Part shown: piece after piece, positions 1 to 6,300 of the stretch | How positions within the stretch are numbered: the stretch's first letter is position 1 | How the letters are laid out: each line of letters opens with the position of its first letter | NCBI GenBank assembly: GCA_017304125.1 | Contig: JAFKLV010000097.1 | Location: 1 to 6,693 of the forward strand | Origin: Sphingomonadales bacterium | Lineage (GTDB): Bacteria; Pseudomonadota; Alphaproteobacteria; Sphingomonadales; Sphingomonadaceae | Length of the DNA: 6,693 nt | Reading direction: 5' to 3' | The notes under the pieces: model-generated | Told to the model about the DNA's origin: nothing | Database searches by the model: none | What the model saw: the letters and a program-made list of their open reading frames with translations, nothing else | Made by a program: the position numbers and the translations under genes

Positions 1-636
1 ATTCTGCCGCATCCCCTCGCCCTCGGCGCCGAGCACGATCGCGACGCGCGCCTCGCCCATCGCCTCGGCCAGATTGAGCGAGGCATGGCCGGTCAGCCCG
101 ATCCGCCAGAAGCCCGCCTCCGCAATCTCGTCGAGCGCGCGCGAGAGATTGACGACGCGTACCCACGGCACCGTTTCCAGCGCGCCCGATGCAGCGCGCG
201 CCAGCGCCCCCGATTCGGGCGGTGCGTGCCGATCCTGCGTGACGAGGCCGAGCGCGTCGAACGCCGCCGCCGAGCGGAGGATCGCGCCGACATTGTGCGG
301 ATCGGTCACCTGATCGAGCACCACCAGCGGGCGGCGATCGTCGCGTCCCTGCTCGATCAGATCGCCGAGCCAGATTTCCTCGAGCGGATCGACCTCCGCC
401 ACCAGCCCCTGATGCGGCGCGTCATTGGGCACCATCCGCCCGAGATCGGCGACATCGGCATAGACCACCGGCAATATCGAGGGCAGATCCAGCGCGGCCA
501 GCGCCTCGCGCGTGCCCCACAATTTGCGCACGTTGCGCTCGGGGTTGGCCAAGGCCGCGATGACGGCGTGGCGCCCCCAGAAACGCGGGCGGTTGCCGGG
601 GGGTTGCGAAGGGCGGTGGCTGCGACGGGCCATCAT
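1..636 (-). CDS. rlmB: 23S rRNA (guanosine-2'-O-)-methyltransferase, RlmB/TrmH (SpoU) family, C-terminus cut by window edge
   Basis: The first 212 residues of a SpoU/TrmH-class SPOUT methyltransferase are visible; the reading frame is open to position 1. The N-terminal part (residues about 17-85) matches the substrate-binding domain of RlmB-like enzymes (RFWGRHAVIAAL near residue 18, HQGLVAEV near 75). Motif 1 is LDQVTDPHNVGAILRSA at residues 107-123, whose Asn and Arg are conserved in the family, and motif 2 is VLGAEGEGMR at 201-210. The motif-3 segment (SLNVS-like) and the rest of the knot, about 40 residues by comparison with E. coli RlmB, lie beyond the window. RlmB uses S-adenosylmethionine to methylate the 2'-OH of G2251 in the 23S P loop. 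TrmH/TrmL-type paralogues share the motifs, so the exact nucleotide is inferred. Two in-frame ATGs are adjacent at the start (634-636 and 631-633); a weak GGAA lies a few bases upstream, so either could be used. It is divergent from tRNA-Tyr. Confidence 0.88.
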   Translation of the reverse strand, partial: MMARRSHRPSQPPGNRPRFWGRHAVIAALANPERNVRKLWGTREALAALDLPSILPVVYADVADLGRMVPNDAPHQGLVAEVDPLEEIWLGDLIEQGRDDRRPLVVLDQVTDPHNVGAILRSAAAFDALGLVTQDRHAPPESGALARAASGALETVPWVRVVNLSRALDEIAEAGFWRIGLTGHASLNLAEAMGEARVAIVLGAEGEGMRQN

Positions 637-759
637 TCAATTCCGAATAAAGCGAAGGGACAGATGCCCGCGATTTGATCGGCCCCGCCCTTTCCGGCAA
701 GTTTTTTCGGTTCTGGCGCCGGTTGACGAACAAAAAGCCACATCATCGACAACAGCGCG

Positions 760-788
760 TTGACACCGCCCGCCTGCTTCGGCATTGG
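760..788 (+). promoter_or_regulatory. possible promoter of tRNA-Tyr
   Basis: A perfect -35 hexamer TTGACA lies at 760-765. A 17-bp spacer leads to CATTGG at 783-788, a poor -10 (two of six matches to TATAAT). A run of G and C follows, as is common in the discriminator of stable-RNA promoters. Transcription would begin about 20-25 bases before the mature tRNA-Tyr 5' end, a plausible short leader. The -35 and the spacing are seen directly; that this is the working promoter is inference, and the weak -10 keeps confidence low. Confidence 0.38.
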
Positions 789-817
789 GCCCCCTCGCTT
801 TGACGAAGCGGCCCTGT

Positions 818-903
818 GGAAGGGTGGCCGAGTGGTTAAAGGCAGCAGACTGTAAATCTGCCCACGCAAGTGTACGCTGGTTCGAATCCAGCCCCTTCCA
901 CCA
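818..903 (+). tRNA. tRNA-Tyr (anticodon GTA), class II with long variable arm, CCA encoded
   Basis: The acceptor stem pairs GGAAGGG (818-824) with CCCTTCC (893-899); A900 is the discriminator and the CCA end is encoded at 901-903. The anticodon stem GCAGA/TCTGC (845-849 with 857-861) closes the seven-base loop CTGTAAA, putting anticodon GTA at 852-854. A long variable arm (about 862-876) marks it as class II, as expected of bacterial tRNA-Tyr; class II tRNA-Leu and tRNA-Ser carry other anticodons. The T arm reads GCTGG-TTCGAAT-CCAGC. It would decode UAU and UAC. It lies divergent from rlmB and convergent with the epoxide hydrolase, whose stop codon is only 25 bases beyond its 3' end; no U-tract terminator is visible between them. 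Confidence 0.97.
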
Positions 904-928
904 CCAGCCGCTGCGGCGGCGAAGGTGT

Positions 929-2065
929 TCAGCGCATCGGCCGGAACCCGGCCCGCACTTCCTCGACAAACAATTCAGGCTGCTCGAACGCGGCGAAATG
1001 CCCGCCGCATGCCGGCTCGCCCCAATAGACGATATTGGGGTAGCGCCGCGCCGCCCAGCGGCGTGAGGCGCGCAATATCTCCTTGGGAAACAGGCTGCAC
1101 GCCACCGGCACCGGCACCTGCGTGGCGGCGAAATCGCGGAAGCTTTCCCAATAGAGCCGCGCGGCTGAGGCCGCCGTGCCGGGCAGCCAGTAGAGCATGA
1201 TATTGTCGATGATCTCGTCGAGCGTCAGCACGTTGAGCGGATCGCCGTCGCAATCGGCCCAGGCGTGGAATTTCTCGTAGATCCACGCGCCCTGCCCGGC
1301 CGGCGAATCGACCAGCCCGTAACCCAAAGTCTGCGGGCGCGTCGCCTGCTGCTGCGCATAGCCGTTGCCGTCGGTCATATAGCGCTGGAAGGCGGCGAGT
1401 GCCCCCTGCTCCTCCGGCGTGGCATTCGCCATATCCTCGGGAGTCGGCGGGGCAACGATCATATTGACGTGAATCCCCGCGACCGCCGGATCACCGCTGG
1501 CGCCGATCGCCGAGGAGATCGCCGATCCCCAGTCGCCGCCCTGCGCGACGAATCGATCGTAACCGAGCCGCTTCATCAGCGTGATCCACCCCGCCGCGAT
1601 GCGTTGCACCGACCAGCGATCGGTCGGGCGATCGGAAAAGCCATAGCCGGGGATCGAGGGTGCGACGATGTGGAACGCGTCGCGCGGGTTGCCGCCATGC
1701 GCCGCGGGATCGGTCAGCGGACCGATCACCTTGAGAAATTCGATCACCGATCCCGGCCAGCCGTGGGTGATGATCAGCGGCAGCGCATCGGGCTCGGGTG
1801 AGCGAATGTGGAGAAAGTGGATCCCGGTGCCGTCGATCGTCGTGCGATATTGCCCCAGCGCGTTGAGCCGCGCCTCGCAGGCGCGCCAGTCGTAGCGGTC
1901 GCGCCAATGTTCGGCGAGCGCCTGCGCCCGCGCCAGCGGGACTCCCTGCCCCCAATCCTCCACCGTCTCGCGTTCCGGCCAGCGCGTATTGGCGAGCCGC
2001 TGGCGCAGATCAGTCAGCGCCGCCTCCGGCACGTCGAGGTGGAAGGGGGTGATCGCCTCGCTCAT
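929..2065 (-). CDS. epoxide hydrolase, microsomal (EPHX1-like) alpha/beta-hydrolase family, 378 aa
   Basis: It opens trans-addition of water to epoxides, giving vicinal diols. Residues about 4-110 form the epoxide-hydrolase N-terminal domain (EHN type: PFHLDVPEAALTDLRQRL near the start), followed by an alpha/beta-hydrolase core. The catalytic set is complete by comparison with mammalian EPHX1: oxyanion motif HGWPGS at 101-106, nucleophile Asp178 in GGDWGS, lid tyrosines Tyr236 and Tyr305, acid Glu329 in FPKE (equivalent to Glu404 of the human enzyme) and general base His356 in GGHFAAFEQPE. Unlike human EPHX1 it has no N-terminal membrane anchor, so a cytosolic enzyme is inferred. The start at 2065 is chosen because GAGGAG (2072-2077) lies six bases upstream and the conserved domain begins at once; an upstream ATG at 2125 would add 20 atypical residues. 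The natural substrate is not evident. The gene stands alone on its strand, between two rightward tRNAs. Confidence 0.92.
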   Translation of the reverse strand: MSEAITPFHLDVPEAALTDLRQRLANTRWPERETVEDWGQGVPLARAQALAEHWRDRYDWRACEARLNALGQYRTTIDGTGIHFLHIRSPEPDALPLIITHGWPGSVIEFLKVIGPLTDPAAHGGNPRDAFHIVAPSIPGYGFSDRPTDRWSVQRIAAGWITLMKRLGYDRFVAQGGDWGSAISSAIGASGDPAVAGIHVNMIVAPPTPEDMANATPEEQGALAAFQRYMTDGNGYAQQQATRPQTLGYGLVDSPAGQGAWIYEKFHAWADCDGDPLNVLTLDEIIDNIMLYWLPGTAASAARLYWESFRDFAATQVPVPVACSLFPKEILRASRRWAARRYPNIVYWGEPACGGHFAAFEQPELFVEEVRAGFRPMR

Positions 2066-2082
2066 GATCCGCTCCTCGCAAT

Positions 2083-2104
2083 GCGCCGGTGCGTGGACCG
2101 GCGC
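2083..2104 (-). other. perfect hairpin in the leader of the epoxide hydrolase
   Basis: An 8-bp perfect inverted repeat, GCGCCGGT (2083-2090) and ACCGGCGC (2097-2104) with a six-base loop, lies five bases upstream of the Shine-Dalgarno sequence of the hydrolase gene. If the transcript starts further upstream, the hairpin would be part of the 5' untranslated leader. No T-run adjoins it, so it is not a canonical terminator. It could be an operator or a structure affecting ribosome access, or it could be chance in GC-rich DNA. The structure is seen directly; any role is inference. Confidence 0.35.
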
Positions 2105-2125
2105 GGCGCGACTGTAGCGTAACAA

Positions 2126-2393
2126 CCGCTCGGCTCACCCAGATAAAGCTACGGCGCCCGGAAGGTTAACTCCGTGCGCCGCAACCGGTGGGGTCAGGTC
2201 CCGCGCGCTTAATTCGCCGCGCGGATTATGGTTCCAAATCGTAAGGAATCTCATGCGCATCACGGCGGCGGCGGGAGTGGTTGCGCCGGGCGATTCGAAT
2301 GCGTATGAACCCGCTTCGCCGAGCGGTGGCTGCAAAGCATTTTTGCAAAACCCGCGCGGCGCACCGTAGGAAACCACAGGTTTTCAACGCGAT
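2126..2393. other. gene-free stretch between epoxide hydrolase leader and tRNA-Gly
   Basis: Together with the hydrolase leader this is about 330 bases without a supportable gene: the short open frames here have no ribosome-binding site or recognisable protein. It contains two minor inverted repeats, CCGCGCG/CGCGCGG (2201-2207 with 2218-2224, loop 10) and TGCAAA/TTTGCA (2331-2336 with 2342-2347, loop 5). TTGCAA at 2343-2348, an 18-bp spacer and TAGGAA at 2367-2372 could act as a weak promoter for tRNA-Gly, with a start about 15 bases before the mature RNA. The promoters of tRNA-Gly and, leftward, of the hydrolase are expected within this stretch, but neither can be fixed from the sequence. I see no copy of the tRNA 3' end and no mobile-element remnant. 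Confidence 0.4.
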
Positions 2394-2467
2394 GCGGGTA
2401 TAGCACAATGGTAGTGCAGCAGCCTTCCAAGCTGAATACACGGGTTCGATTCCCGTTACCCGCTCCA
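2394..2467 (+). tRNA. tRNA-Gly (anticodon TCC), CCA encoded
   Basis: Acceptor stem GCGGGTA (2394-2400) pairs with TACCCGC (2457-2463); T2464 is the discriminator and CCA is encoded at 2465-2467. The anticodon loop CTTCCAA (2424-2430) carries TCC at 2426-2428 and is closed by GCAGC/GCTGA (2419-2423 with 2431-2435), four pairs plus a terminal G-A mismatch that is usual for this tRNA. The T arm is recognisable by GGTTCGATTCC. It would decode GGA and GGG. No U-tract terminator is visible downstream, so transcription could run on into the methyltransferase-like gene 67 bases away. Confidence 0.97.
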
Positions 2468-2534
2468 CCCTTCCCCGATCCAAAGCACTGATCCTTCACG
2501 CGATCCTTACCATTCGCATGGCAGGGGCGGCGCG

Positions 2535-3812
2535 ATGTACCTCGATTCCGCGCTCGCCCCGGCCAATCGTGCCGATCCGCGCCCCGCTTCGGCGGTGTCG
2601 CATGGCGTCGGGCTGGCCGGGCTGGCCGGGCTGATCGCGTGGATCGCGGTGGCACGGCACTTCGCGATGGACGGCCCTTATGCCGCATTGGTCGGCGTCG
2701 CCGCCTGCGGCGTGCCGATGATCCTGTGGTCGCTGCTGGTCGACAGGGTCCACCGGCATCGCTCGACCGGGATCGACTGGGCGGCGCCGCGCCTGCTGCG
2801 CGCCACGATCGACACCAGCCTCGTCAAGCTGACCGGGCTGTGGGTGACCTGGGCGGCGATCGCGCTGATCTACGCCACCGGGCGTTTCTATTGGCGGGGC
2901 AATTTCCAGTTCGCCATGTGGTGTTTCGAGCGCGCCGCGCCGCCGCTGCTGGTGCTGTCGATCCCTTATGTGATGTGGCTCGATCGCCGGCTGGTCGAGC
3001 CGCGCGACGGAGCCTGGGCGCTCGGCGCGTGGCTGCTCGGGCAAGGCGCGCCGGACCGCGAGGCGATCTGGAACCATTTGCGCTCCTGGGCGGTGAAAGG
3101 GTTTTTCCTTGCCTTCATGCTGGCGATCGTGCCGCCCGGCTTCGGCGATTTCATCCGCGCCGATACGTCGGCGATCCTCAGCGATCCGGTGGCGCTCGCC
3201 AATTGGCTGATCACCTTCATGTTCGTGGTCGACGTCGCCTTCGCCACCGTCGGCTATCTGCTGACCACGCGCATGCTCGACGCGCATATCCGCACCGCAA
3301 ACCCCTATGCCGCGGGCTGGGCTGCGGCGCTGATCTGCTATCCGCCGTTCATCCTGATGAACCCGGGCGGCCCGCTCGATTACCACCCCGGCACCGCCGA
3401 CTGGACCGCGTGGCTCGCCGGACACCCGATTGCGCTGGCGTTGACCGGCGCGGTGCTGGTGGCGCTGACCGCCATCTATGCCTGGGCGACGATGGCGTTC
3501 GGGCTGCGTTTTTCCAACCTCACCAACCGCGGCATCCTGACCCACGGGCCCTATGCCTGGTCGCGCCATCCGGCCTATCTGTCGAAGAACCTGTTCTGGT
3601 GGCTTTCGACGATGCCGCTGCTGTCGACCGGCAGCCTGGTCGATGCAACGCGCGCGACCCTGCTGCTCGGTGTGGTCAGCGGGGTCTATTACTGGCGCGC
3701 CAAGACCGAGGAGCGACACCTCTCGGCCGACCCCGATTATCGCGCCTATAGCGACTGGATGGCACGCAACGCCCCGATCGCGCGCGCTCTTGCGTGGTTG
3801 AAGGGGTATTAG
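2535..3812 (+). CDS. multi-pass membrane protein with C-terminal isoprenylcysteine carboxyl methyltransferase (ICMT)-like domain, 425 aa
   Basis: The C-terminal 100 residues carry the ICMT/PEMT-family signature: RGILTHGPYAWSRHPAYLSK at residues 332-351 (the RHPxY element contacts S-adenosylmethionine in known members) and TEERHLSADPDYRAY at 391-405, containing the conserved acidic pair and terminal Tyr. The N-terminal 320 residues hold about seven hydrophobic segments (roughly 23-41, 47-69, 98-115, 134-149, 186-204, 221-244, 258-277) plus one at 296-322, more than in minimal ICMTs of about 200 residues. It is predicted to sit in the inner membrane. True ICMT methylates prenylated CaaX cysteines, a modification not generally found in bacteria, so the substrate is unknown; a lipid, thiol or small metabolite is possible. 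The start follows AGGGG (2523-2527) with seven-base spacing. No functional neighbour is evident: tRNA-Gly lies 67 bases upstream and gshA converges from downstream. Confidence 0.85.
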   Translation: MYLDSALAPANRADPRPASAVSHGVGLAGLAGLIAWIAVARHFAMDGPYAALVGVAACGVPMILWSLLVDRVHRHRSTGIDWAAPRLLRATIDTSLVKLTGLWVTWAAIALIYATGRFYWRGNFQFAMWCFERAAPPLLVLSIPYVMWLDRRLVEPRDGAWALGAWLLGQGAPDREAIWNHLRSWAVKGFFLAFMLAIVPPGFGDFIRADTSAILSDPVALANWLITFMFVVDVAFATVGYLLTTRMLDAHIRTANPYAAGWAAALICYPPFILMNPGGPLDYHPGTADWTAWLAGHPIALALTGAVLVALTAIYAWATMAFGLRFSNLTNRGILTHGPYAWSRHPAYLSKNLFWWLSTMPLLSTGSLVDATRATLLLGVVSGVYYWRAKTEERHLSADPDYRAYSDWMARNAPIARALAWLKGY

Positions 3813-3818
3813 CCCATT

Positions 3819-3847
3819 CGTCACCCCGGCCTTGAGCCGGGGTGACG
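3819..3847. terminator. 12-bp stem-loop between convergent genes: bidirectional terminator or dispersed palindromic repeat
   Basis: CGTCACCCCGGC (3819-3830) and its exact complement GCCGGGGTGACG (3836-3847) flank the loop CTTGA. The stem begins six bases after the stop codon of the methyltransferase-like gene and ends 37 bases before the stop codon of gshA, so it could end transcription from both sides. Neither flank has a real run of T, so it does not fit the classic rho-independent form. Closely similar GTCACCCCGG-loop-CCGGGGT palindromes are, as I recall, frequent between genes in sphingomonad genomes, so it may instead be a REP-like repeat. A second small stem, GGCCA/TGGCC (3853-3857 with 3864-3868), follows. 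The structure is certain; the role is inferred. Confidence 0.6.
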
Positions 3848-3884
3848 GGATTGGCCAACCGGGTGGCCGGGTATCGATTGAGTG

Positions 3885-5258
3885 TTAGAAGCTCGCTTCG
3901 TCGTAGACCCGCGAGACATCGCCGCCCCACGGGCCGTTGTAGCGCTCCAGCAGCACCTCGGCCGGCACCTTGCCGCTGCGCACGATCTCCCGCAGCGGAT
4001 CGAGGAAGCCGGTTTCATTGTCGCCCGAGCGATTGTGCCGCGCGCGCGCCGCGAGCCCGGCGTTGGCGATCTCCAGCACCTCGCCGGCGATATCGCGCAG
4101 CGTGCCGCCGCCAGCAATCGGTGCGCCGAGCCCCAGCTTCGGCGCAGCGTTGCGCAGCGCCTCGCGCTCTTCCATTGACCAATGCTTCACCAGATCCCAC
4201 GCCGCATCGAGCGACGCCTGATCGTAGAGCAGCCCGACCCACAATGCCGGCAGCGCGCAGATGCGGTTCCACGGCCCGCCATCCGCGCCGCGCATCTCAA
4301 GGAAGGTCTTGAGCCGCACTTCGGGGAAAGCGGTGGACAGATGGTCGTTCCAATCCTCCAGCGTCGGCAGCTCGCCGGGGAGGACGGGCAGTTCGCCCTT
4401 CAGGAAATCGCGGAACGACAGGCCGGCGGCGTCGATATAGCGCCCTTCGCGGTAAACGAAGTACATCGGCACATCGAGCATATATTCGGCATAACGCTCA
4501 TAGCCGAAGCCGTCCTCGAACACGAAGGGCAGCATGCCGGTGCGCGCCGGATCGGTGTCCGACCAGATATGGCTGCGATACGAAAGGTAACCGTTGGGCT
4601 TCCCTTCGGTGAACGGCGAATTGGCGAACAGCGCCGTCGCCAGCGGCTGGAGCGCGAGCCCGACGCGGAACTTCTGCGCCATATCGGCTTCGCTGGCATA
4701 ATCGAGGTTCACCTGGATCGTGCAGGTGCGCAGCATCATGTCCAGCCCCATCGAGCCGACCCGCGGCATATGCCGCAGCATGATCGCATAGCGCCCCTTG
4801 GGCATGATCGGCAGCTCGGCGCGGGTCTTGTCCGGCCACATGCCGAGCCCGAGGAAGCCGATGCCGAGCTTCTCGCCGGCCGCCTTCACCTGTTCCAGAT
4901 GCCGGCCGGTTTCGGCGCAGGTCTCGTGGAGATTGTCGAGCGGCGCGCCCGACAGTTCGAACTGCCCGGCCGGCTCGAGGCTGACGCTGCCGTCCAGCCC
5001 GGTCAGCGCGATGAGGTTGCCGTTTTCCTCCACCGGGCGCCAGCCATGCCGCTGAAGCTCGGTGAGCAAGGCGCGAATGCCGTGCGGCTCGTCCCACGAC
5101 GGCGCGTGGTGATCCGACAGAGCATAAACGAATTTCTCATGCTCGGTGCCGATCCGCCACCGTTCCTTGGGTTTTTCGCCACGGGCGAAACTGGCGATGA
5201 GCTGGTCGCGCGATTCGATGACCGGCGAGTTGCTTTCCGAAACCGTCTTGGTCGTCAT
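3885..5258 (-). CDS. gshA: glutamate-cysteine ligase, plant/alphaproteobacterial type, 457 aa
   Basis: It joins L-glutamate and L-cysteine in an ATP-dependent gamma-linkage, the first and usually rate-limiting step of glutathione synthesis, in the cytosol. Family marks in order are IGTEHEKF (residues 36-43), SLEPAGQFELSGAP (93-106, substrate pocket), MLRTCTIQVNLDY (175-187), SPFTEGKPNGY (214-224) and KTFLEMRGADGGP (317-329). These place it with the class shared by plants and alphaproteobacteria, not the E. coli GshA class; the length (about 450-460) is typical and complete. The ATG at 5258 is preceded by AAGG with an eight-base spacing. The gene lies 95 bp downstream of rsmE on the same strand; the gap could hold its own promoter (a GATAAA-like box is visible on the minus strand near 5315-5320, without a good -35). 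No gshB is in the window. The 3' end faces a strong stem-loop. Confidence 0.95.
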   Translation of the reverse strand: MTTKTVSESNSPVIESRDQLIASFARGEKPKERWRIGTEHEKFVYALSDHHAPSWDEPHGIRALLTELQRHGWRPVEENGNLIALTGLDGSVSLEPAGQFELSGAPLDNLHETCAETGRHLEQVKAAGEKLGIGFLGLGMWPDKTRAELPIMPKGRYAIMLRHMPRVGSMGLDMMLRTCTIQVNLDYASEADMAQKFRVGLALQPLATALFANSPFTEGKPNGYLSYRSHIWSDTDPARTGMLPFVFEDGFGYERYAEYMLDVPMYFVYREGRYIDAAGLSFRDFLKGELPVLPGELPTLEDWNDHLSTAFPEVRLKTFLEMRGADGGPWNRICALPALWVGLLYDQASLDAAWDLVKHWSMEEREALRNAAPKLGLGAPIAGGGTLRDIAGEVLEIANAGLAARARHNRSGDNETGFLDPLREIVRSGKVPAEVLLERYNGPWGGDVSRVYDEASF

Positions 5259-5353
5259 AAGCGCGCCTTACGCGGGGATGAACGGCTCGGCTAGCGAAAC
5301 CGTTACGCCCCTGATTTATCGCACGGCGCATAAGGAAATTTCATACGCCGCCG

Positions 5354-6088
5354 CTACCAATCCCCCGCCGCGGCCATCCAAATCGCCACCGCGGCGGCGG
5401 CCGCGGTATCGGCGCGCAGGATGCGCGGGCCGAGCGAGATCGGCACCGCGCCGGGCGTCGCGCGGATCGCGGCGCGCTCGTCATCGTCGAAGCCGCCCTC
5501 CGGCCCGATCAGAATCGCCGCCGCACCCGGCTTCATCGCCTCGCGCGCCGGCGCCCCGCCCAGTTCGTCGGCGAAATAGAGCGCGCGGTCCGCCGGCCAG
5601 TCACGCAGCATCGCGGTGAGTTTCACCGGCTCGGCCACCTCGGGCAAAGCCGTGCGACCGCATTGCTCGGCCGCCTCGATCATATGCGCCCGCAGCCGAT
5701 CGACGTTCGGGCGATCGACCACCGTGCGCCGCGTCACCACCGGCACGAAGCGCGCGACGCCCAGTTCGCACGCTTTCTCGGCCATCCAGTCGACCCGCCC
5801 CTTCTTGAGCGGCGCGGCGACCAGCCACAGATCGGGCACGGTTTCGCGCGGCACGAGCAATTCGCGCACGTCGAGCGTCACATCGCGGCGCCCGGCATTT
5901 TCCACCACCGCCAGCCATTCGCCGGTCGCGTCGTCGAACAATTTCACCGCGTCGCCCGCCTTCAGCCGCATCACCGAGGCGAGATAATGCGCCCCCGCGC
6001 CGTCGATCCGCCGCGCGCCGGGCGCGAGCGGTTCGGGCACGTAGAGACGCGGGGTCGAGCGCGGCGGCCAGGCGGGAGTAGCGATCAT
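5354..6088 (-). CDS. rsmE: 16S rRNA (uracil(1498)-N3)-methyltransferase, 244 aa
   Basis: It methylates N3 of U1498 in helix 44 of 16S rRNA, acting on the assembled 30S subunit with S-adenosylmethionine. An N-terminal PUA-like RNA-binding domain (residues about 13-75: RLYVPEPL, HYLASVMRLKAGDAVKLFD) precedes a SPOUT knot domain. Family motifs are APLKKGRVDWMAEKACELG (92-110), EAAEQCGR (138-145), LIGPEGGFDDDE (193-204) and SLGPRILRADTA (218-229); the last two line the cofactor site in the trefoil knot. The start at 6088 is chosen because the conserved domain begins shortly after it and because the ATG overlaps the stop of the preceding small ORF as ATGA. There is no convincing Shine-Dalgarno sequence, so translation is probably coupled to that ORF. 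Longer in-frame extension to 6406 lies inside the neighbouring genes and is not real. gshA follows downstream. Confidence 0.95.
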   Translation of the reverse strand: MIATPAWPPRSTPRLYVPEPLAPGARRIDGAGAHYLASVMRLKAGDAVKLFDDATGEWLAVVENAGRRDVTLDVRELLVPRETVPDLWLVAAPLKKGRVDWMAEKACELGVARFVPVVTRRTVVDRPNVDRLRAHMIEAAEQCGRTALPEVAEPVKLTAMLRDWPADRALYFADELGGAPAREAMKPGAAAILIGPEGGFDDDERAAIRATPGAVPISLGPRILRADTAAAAAVAIWMAAAGDW

Positions 6089-6300
6089 GGTTTGCGGTTT
6101 CGTCCGGTCATCCGTTTGACGGTCATGAACAGGAGGACGCCAAGGATGGCAATCCCGATTACCCCAAAGGTGATCACCCCCGCCACCCGCAGGATGGCGT
6201 AGAACAGGGCCTCGACAAACCGACCGATCGCGACCGACAGATGGATCAGCGGACGCGCTTCCAGCTTTGTGTCTTGCAGCCGAATCCGGCGAACAGGCAC
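6085..6300 (-). CDS. small hypothetical single-pass membrane protein, start uncertain (up to 71 aa)
   Basis: I do not recognise a family. The frame ends in one strong hydrophobic segment (about residues 36-60: ALFYAILRVAGVITFGVIG and onward) followed by a basic tail (KRMTGRNRKP), fitting a single transmembrane helix with the C-terminus in the cytosol. The stop overlaps the rsmE start as ATGA, an arrangement typical of coupled translation and the best evidence that the ORF is used. The start is unclear: there is no ATG before the helix. GTG at 6300 gives 71 residues but overlaps the DUF2147 gene by 55 bases and has its purine run directly adjacent, too close for a normal site. G/C preference at third positions strengthens only after about 6249, where a CTG overlaps the TGA of the DUF2147 gene, giving about 54 residues. 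Function unknown. Confidence 0.5.
   Translation of the reverse strand: MPVRRIRLQDTKLEARPLIHLSVAIGRFVEALFYAILRVAGVITFGVIGIAILGVLLFMTVKRMTGRNRKP

Noticed and set aside
85..678. 197-residue plus-strand frame over the rlmB gene
   Set aside because: The minus strand encodes an unambiguous SpoU-family methyltransferase across the same bases; the plus-strand frame is its shadow.
929..2125. epoxide hydrolase extended by 20 residues to an ATG at 2125
   Set aside because: The extension reads through the leader hairpin, lacks a Shine-Dalgarno sequence and is not part of the conserved domain, whereas the ATG at 2065 has GAGGAG at good spacing.
2394..2467. tRNA-Gly as an integration site for a mobile element
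   Set aside because: No integrase, no second copy of the tRNA 3' end and no change in coding style appears in the flanking DNA within the window.
2496..3824. 442-residue open frame on the minus strand opposite the ICMT-like gene
   Set aside because: It is longer than the real gene but is an antisense shadow typical of GC-rich DNA: composition is dominated by Arg, Gln, His, Asp and Gly with no domain, it has no ribosome-binding site, and the plus-strand frame has clear membrane segments and family motifs. It also runs across the 3' half of the leading spacer.
4182..5294. 370-residue open frame on the plus strand opposite gshA
   Set aside because: gshA on the minus strand carries all the family motifs and a plausible start; this frame has no recognisable motif and a skewed Arg/Gln/His-rich composition.
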